Positions 59,884 through 64,000 of a DNA stretch of 64,000 nucleotides are shown here, piece by piece. Positions within the stretch are counted from its first letter, which is position 1. Each line of letters opens with the position of its first letter. A program made the translations under genes and the position numbers. The stretch covers positions 62,001-126,000 of the forward strand of contig NZ_JAMQON010000005.1 in the NCBI RefSeq assembly GCF_031624395.1, written 5' to 3'. The DNA comes from Halomicroarcula saliterrae. Lineage in GTDB: Archaea > Halobacteriota > Halobacteria > Halobacteriales > Haloarculaceae. The notes beneath the pieces were generated by a model. That model worked only from the letters and a program-made list of their open reading frames with translations. It did no database searches and was not told the origin of the DNA.

Positions 59884-61370
59884 TGGTTCGGATTGGTGAT
59901 TATCTCTGTAGCTCCGCTTTCGGTCACGATGCGTATCTCGTCGGCATGCACTGTATTACGGTCCTCTATCGCATTTTGAACAGTTGAGCGCACATCGTCA
60001 AGGTCGCTACTGTCACCCGGGACACGCAGTTCCAATACACTATCACCGTCACTGGGGCGGTCACCGATATCAAGACCGTTTTCTTGTGCACTCTCGAACT
60101 TCTCATTGATATCAGTTATTTTTCCCCTGACCCAGTTTTCGGTCACATCGTCACGCGTTCGTGTTTTCACTTCAACATACTCGGTGTCGCCACCACGAGT
60201 AACAGCGAGGTCGTATTCGCCGTTCCCCGGTTCCATCTTGACGCGGTTCGTATTATCTGCGTAACGAAGTGCACTGGCCGCTTCACCGCTCTGTCCAGGC
60301 ACCTGAGTCGGATTGTCCGCAACTTCTTTCACTAGTTCCTCTGCACCGTCGATATTCTCGTGGTCGCCTGCGCGATCGACTCGTTCAGTGTATCTCCGTG
60401 CTTCGGCGGTATCAACACCTGACTTTGCGACGTTACTCCGCCAATCGTCAAATCGATTGAATGTACCGAATTGGTTGTCTGTTCCGAGATCGAGGAACGC
60501 CTCCTTGGTACCCGAATCCATATCCCGGGCGAGTCGAATCCCGTCCTCGCCAGAGTCAGCGAACAGTTGCTTCAGCGTTCTTCGTCGGTCGGCATCGCTG
60601 ACATCCTCGACTTGATCGAATATCTCACTCGCACTGATGTCGCTGTTTTCGCTCGCTGCGTCGGCGATGTTGTTGTAGTACCGCTGTTTCGCTAGTGCAG
60701 AAAGGTCATCCGCACAGCCACCGGCGGTCAGCGCCAGTGTGTCGTGCTGTGCCACGGAGTGTAGCCGATCACTCCGGAATCTCGGCGGGGCGGCTACCGA
60801 CGGTGCTCGACGACACGCCGATCCGAAGAAATCGCTCACCTGGTCGGAATTCAGATCGGTGACAAATCCAACGCCGTCATTACCGGTTGTTTCGGTGAAT
60901 CGACGATACTCCGCTTTGCCATCGCTGTCCAGTCCGTCGTATCGTCGCAGCGCCGTCCCCAGTTCGTCACTGTCGACCGCATCACTCTCGTACGCTTTGG
61001 TGAACCGCCACTGGGTAGCGGCGTCGTCCATCCGCAACAGCACGTCGGCGGCCTCGCCGTCGCTGTCGGTGGGTTCGTTCAGCGCTCTCCGGCCACTGGG
61101 GCCAGTGTTCTCGAAGAGATCGGTCGCTTCGCTGGCGGGATTGTAGCGCCCGTCGACGTTCTTGAAATGGTTTTTCGTCGAGCCGTCGAGTTGGTCGAAC
61201 TGGTTCGAGACGCGCTCCCGTCGTGCACCGGGCATCTCGTCAAGTTTGCCAGCAATCTGGCCGGTCTTGACGTTGGTGTCAGGGAGTCGTCGGTCGATTT
61301 TTCCAGCCCGCCGGACGGTGCTCGGACTTGTTCCGGTCGGAACGTCGGCTCCCTTGCGAGCGTTCAGCAT
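59880..61370 (-). CDS. Orphan toxin cassette 1, EVK-type (PD-(D/E)xK-like) tip
   Basis: 496 residues from ATG 61370. Residues 1-150 repeat the conserved segment of the long toxin (DTNVKTGQIAGKLDEMPGAR, ATDLFENTGPSGRRAL, DDAATQWRFTKAYES). From about 185 it is unique: FFGSACRRAPSVAAPPRF and further helices. The tip has EYDLAVTRGGDTEYVEVKTR, a D-x(n)-E-x-K nuclease pattern. Homology to the long toxin continues upstream to about 61400 (SGLSKFLKRMLN), just after a TAG. It lacks a secretion leader. Confidence 0.78.
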   Translation of the reverse strand: MLNARKGADVPTGTSPSTVRRAGKIDRRLPDTNVKTGQIAGKLDEMPGARRERVSNQFDQLDGSTKNHFKNVDGRYNPASEATDLFENTGPSGRRALNEPTDSDGEAADVLLRMDDAATQWRFTKAYESDAVDSDELGTALRRYDGLDSDGKAEYRRFTETTGNDGVGFVTDLNSDQVSDFFGSACRRAPSVAAPPRFRSDRLHSVAQHDTLALTAGGCADDLSALAKQRYYNNIADAASENSDISASEIFDQVEDVSDADRRRTLKQLFADSGEDGIRLARDMDSGTKEAFLDLGTDNQFGTFNRFDDWRSNVAKSGVDTAEARRYTERVDRAGDHENIDGAEELVKEVADNPTQVPGQSGEAASALRYADNTNRVKMEPGNGEYDLAVTRGGDTEYVEVKTRTRDDVTENWVRGKITDINEKFESAQENGLDIGDRPSDGDSVLELRVPGDSSDLDDVRSTVQNAIEDRNTVHADEIRIVTESGATEIITNPNQ

Positions 61371-61400
61371 GCGCTTCAGGAACTTGCTGAGCCCACTCTA
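60935..61400 (-). repeat. Conserved pre-toxin segment, copy in orphan cassette 1
   Basis: About 465 bases that code for the same pre-toxin region as 63419-63905. They begin immediately after a TAG codon, so the copy has no own N-terminal leader. The repeats could support unequal exchange of toxin tips. Confidence 0.75.
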
Positions 61401-61489
61401 GAGGAGACCCGAGGACCCGTCTAGGAATCGTCAGTGCGGCAGTTCCGTTGTACAGAGCCGACTACGAGTCGCTTGCAGAGTCTATGCCG

Positions 61490-62659
61490 TCACAGAAGCT
61501 TCTGTTCGATGTACTGATCGACATTTTCGTCGTCGAGTTCGTTGAGTGTGTCCAGTGTGCCCTCCATCGATTCGAGGTCCTCGGCCGTAAAGTCGTCCTG
61601 CTGGGTCACGCGGCCGAGACTAAGCAGGAGTTCGAACTTGCTCACCGTCGTGCCGAGGTCCATAACTCTCGTCACGACGTTTTGAGCGTCCGCGTCGTCG
61701 AGTCGGACGAACGACGGTGGAATCCGTCCGTCGAGGAGCGCACTCACCATCGGGTCGTGCTCGGTCGCGTCGGCCGGAATGTCCGCGAGCATCGCTTTGA
61801 TGAACGTCATATCGTTACCCGGGTCCTCGTCGACGATGTTCCGGACGAACCGGTCTGAGCCGATCCGTCGGAGGTCACGGTTCTCGTCGACACGAACGTG
61901 GATGAGTTCGATATCTTCGTTCGGGAACGCCTGGGAGATGTCATCGCGGGGAACACACACGTCGGCCCCGATATCACCGACATCGAAGGCTGCGAACGGG
62001 TCGGACAGTCCGTGTCGCCCCGACTCCGACGTATCCCTCCCATGGTGAAACGACGCGCTCTCGATGAATTCGGCATCCGTCGGAGGTCGCCAGCCGCCCC
62101 ACGGTTCCTCGGATTCGACGACGACGGTCTTCCCACCGGAAAGCTCCGCCGTGTACCACGGCGGCGAGTCGAACATCGCGTTGAGACCGCCGAACTGGGC
62201 CAGGACGTCGTCTGAATACACGCCGAGTATCGGCGGGGACTCAACAGCATCACCGATTGGACGGTCGCGTGGAACGACAGACATAGAACGTCCCTCAGAA
62301 TCGAAAACTGGCGTATACGCCGCGTCAAGCTTCGTCGCAAGTCTGCAGACAAGTTCGAACAATACACTCATCGCGCGGTGATATGCCGCAGCGTCGTTCC
62401 ATACACTCGGATAAATTTTCTCTCCGAGGCCCATATGAACCGCTGGTTCGTCGGGCCCGGTAGTCCCATCCATTTTTATATCAACCAAAATGGTCCAATT
62501 TTCATACGGTACCTCAAAAGTAACGTACCCTTCGGATACTGTCTCCTCCACTTCGGTGACATCGAATCCTGCTATTTCGAACGCATTGATTGTCGAATCG
62601 ACGAGATGCTCGGATGGGGCCGGCTCGTATAATCCGAGAATCACCTCTCCATCGGACAT
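61490..62659 (-). CDS. Immunity protein (fused, two-part) for the long toxin
   Basis: 389 residues (MSDGEVILGLYEPAPSEHLV). The N-half ends near GGWRPPTDAEF, the C-half begins near HGLSDPFAAFDVGDIGADVC; both halves have homologues encoded by two separate genes at 57006-58170. ATG 62659 is one base after the toxin stop. It is very acidic. Enzymatic motifs are absent, fitting a binding inhibitor. Confidence 0.78.
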   Translation of the reverse strand: MSDGEVILGLYEPAPSEHLVDSTINAFEIAGFDVTEVEETVSEGYVTFEVPYENWTILVDIKMDGTTGPDEPAVHMGLGEKIYPSVWNDAAAYHRAMSVLFELVCRLATKLDAAYTPVFDSEGRSMSVVPRDRPIGDAVESPPILGVYSDDVLAQFGGLNAMFDSPPWYTAELSGGKTVVVESEEPWGGWRPPTDAEFIESASFHHGRDTSESGRHGLSDPFAAFDVGDIGADVCVPRDDISQAFPNEDIELIHVRVDENRDLRRIGSDRFVRNIVDEDPGNDMTFIKAMLADIPADATEHDPMVSALLDGRIPPSFVRLDDADAQNVVTRVMDLGTTVSKFELLLSLGRVTQQDDFTAEDLESMEGTLDTLNELDDENVDQYIEQKLL

Positions 62660-62660
62660 A

Positions 62661-64000
62661 CTATCCCTCTAAATCATTGTAGCTAGTAAAATCTACCGTC
62701 ACTTCGCTGTCGGAACTTGACGACTTCACTTCGTCTTTTATTTCGCTTATTTTACCCATATCGCGAAGTCGGTCGCGATACTCATCAGTCGTCACAACCA
62801 CGAGCGTATCTTCTCCTTCTGAGACCTGTGATTTGAGTTTCTTTTTAAGTGGGTTTACTTCTCGCCTATTGATAATGAAATCACTTTTATCTCCAACTTT
62901 GAGATGTTTAGACTCAATAGCTGGTGAATCCAGATTTTTTCCATTGACCTCTAGCTCACCATCTACTTTAACGTCAATATCTGTATTACTGTTTGGTGCG
63001 TTTTCAATATCTCGGAGTGACTTTTGCATATGAATATTGTCAGCTTGGATACCGTTGTTGTCGTCAAGCACCTTCTTTGCGACATCTGTTTCACCAGCTA
63101 TCTCTTTGTATCCCTTGGTGTTCCCCTGTGCATGGCGGAGCATATCTTTGACCCCCGTTACACCGTTTTTGTTGAGTGAGTCAACTGTTTCCTGAACGCT
63201 TCCGGCGCCTTTGGTTGCCGGACCGTACGATACCTCGTCAGCTTGGTCATACGCTTTCAGGACGTCCTGCGCTTGGGAGTCACTCAATCCATCGGCCTCG
63301 TCCGTGTACTCGTAGACCGCTCGTATCGTCCCGTGGCACGGGCTGTTACATACATCGGTCGACATCAGCTCCGGCCCGTCAGTGCCGGTCTGCTCAATGA
63401 CCTCGTCGGCGAACTGCTTCCCGTCAGCATCCAACTCATCGTACCGGTTGAGTGCCGTCCCCAGTTCGTCACTGTCGACCTCGCCGCTGTCGTACGCTCT
63501 GGTAAAGCGCCACTGGGTCGCGGCGTCGTCCATCTGCAGCAGCACGTCGGCGGCCTCGCCGTCGCTGTCGGTGAGGTCGTTCAGCGCTCTCCGGCCACTG
63601 GGGCCGGTGTTCTCGAAGAGGTCGGTCGCTTCGCTGGCGGGATTATACTCTCCGTCAACCGAGTCGAAGTGGTTTTTCGTCGAGCTGTCGAGTTGGTCGA
63701 ACTGATTGGAGACGCGCTCCCGCCGCGCGCCCGGCATGTCGTCGAGTTTGTCCGCGACCCGGCCTGTCTTGACGTTAGTGTCGGGAAGTCGTCGCTCGAT
63801 TTGCCCGGCCCGGCGGACGGTACTCAGGCTCGTTCCCGAGGGCACGTCAGCCCCATCGAGCGTGCTCAGCACCCGCTTCAGTTTCGGGAATTTGCTCAAC
63901 CCTTGCTGGAGCACGCTCGATGAACCGCCCGTAACTGCCCCGGGCCCGACCGTCCCGGCGGCGTAGCCCAGCGACCAGCCCCCACCGAAGGACGTGTAGT
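62661..64000 (-). CDS. C-terminal part of a large polymorphic toxin (runs off window edge)
   Basis: About 446 codons remain; the frame is open at 64000. The edge portion is Gly-rich (GGGWSLGYAAGTVGPGAVTG), then the conserved pre-toxin region (RRAGQIERRLPDTNVKTGRV, ARRERVSNQFDQLDSSTKNH, GPSGRRALNDLTDSDGEAAD, DAATQWRFTRAYDSG), the VCNSPC segment and the tip IDVKVDGELEVNGKNLDSPA with PAIESKHLK (PD-(D/E)xK-like). The secretion part must lie beyond the window. The type is that of archaeal polymorphic toxins. Confidence 0.78.
   Translation of the reverse strand, partial: YTSFGGGWSLGYAAGTVGPGAVTGGSSSVLQQGLSKFPKLKRVLSTLDGADVPSGTSLSTVRRAGQIERRLPDTNVKTGRVADKLDDMPGARRERVSNQFDQLDSSTKNHFDSVDGEYNPASEATDLFENTGPSGRRALNDLTDSDGEAADVLLQMDDAATQWRFTRAYDSGEVDSDELGTALNRYDELDADGKQFADEVIEQTGTDGPELMSTDVCNSPCHGTIRAVYEYTDEADGLSDSQAQDVLKAYDQADEVSYGPATKGAGSVQETVDSLNKNGVTGVKDMLRHAQGNTKGYKEIAGETDVAKKVLDDNNGIQADNIHMQKSLRDIENAPNSNTDIDVKVDGELEVNGKNLDSPAIESKHLKVGDKSDFIINRREVNPLKKKLKSQVSEGEDTLVVVTTDEYRDRLRDMGKISEIKDEVKSSSSDSEVTVDFTSYNDLEG
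63419..63905 (-). repeat. Conserved pre-toxin segment, copy in the long toxin
   Basis: This copy lies upstream of the PAIESK tip. Strong nucleotide similarity to the copies at about 60935-61400 and 58985-59130, e.g. GCGCTCTCCGGCCACTGGGG is identical in the first two. Confidence 0.75.

Overview
The window is chromosomal or megaplasmid DNA of a halophilic archaeon (class Halobacteria). The support is high G+C, very acidic predicted proteins, Tat lipoproteins with a twin-arginine motif followed by a Cys lipobox, tightly packed operons with ATGA overlaps and few Shine-Dalgarno sites, and families typical of haloarchaea (HVO_A0114-type antitoxin, DUF7260-like, two-finger C2H2 miniproteins, cobalt-factor II pathway). 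I found no rRNA or tRNA gene and no CRISPR array.

Layout. 1-4.7 kb: short-chain fatty acid / hydroxybutyrate genes (SDR dehydrogenase, AtoE transporter, patatin-like hydrolase), then a YdjM-like membrane protein. 4.7-6.3 kb: TnpB relic with its 3' hairpin, a small membrane protein and decayed genes. 6.4-20 kb: metal and iron block: ZIP transporter, an iron/siderophore locus with repeated TTTTAGG-N4-CCTAAAA operators, an ABC ATPase, an exporter-fold ABC protein, four tandem Tat-lipoprotein binding proteins (one frameshifted) plus a fifth truncated copy, a flavoprotein, a SnoaL-like protein, two haloarchaeal proteins of unknown function, a DtxR-family regulator, NifU and a cupin. 20.5-26 kb: divergent NikABCDE/Dpp-type transporter. 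26.8-31 kb: minus-strand operon of CbiL, SufU, MoaB and two COG0523 GTPases. 31-40.3 kb: nickel/cobalt island with four NikR-like regulators, an ECF CbiMNQO transporter with a DUF1405-like protein, and a TauABC-type transporter.

40.4-57 kb is accessory DNA: a TumE/HVO_A0114 toxin-antitoxin pair whose antitoxin seems to start at CTG, a Fic protein, a TnpB N-terminal relic, small membrane proteins, a 78-nt dispersed repeat, relics of a methylase and of a nucleotidyltransferase toxin system, an intact NUP-family protein next to an exported amidohydrolase, and further HTH/toxin pairs, one with a broken PIN-like toxin.

57-64 kb, running off the right edge, is a polymorphic toxin-immunity array on the minus strand. 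The C-terminal end of a large toxin with its immunity gene is followed by two promoterless cassettes that repeat the conserved pre-toxin segment, carry different tips, and each have their own immunity gene(s). The first and third toxin tips share a PAIESK motif (PD-(D/E)xK-like), and their immunity proteins are related: one is a fused protein, the other is split in two.

Coordinated biology: the iron genes appear to be one DtxR-type regulon. The nickel/cobalt genes look like one NikR-controlled network feeding cofactor and metallocentre assembly.
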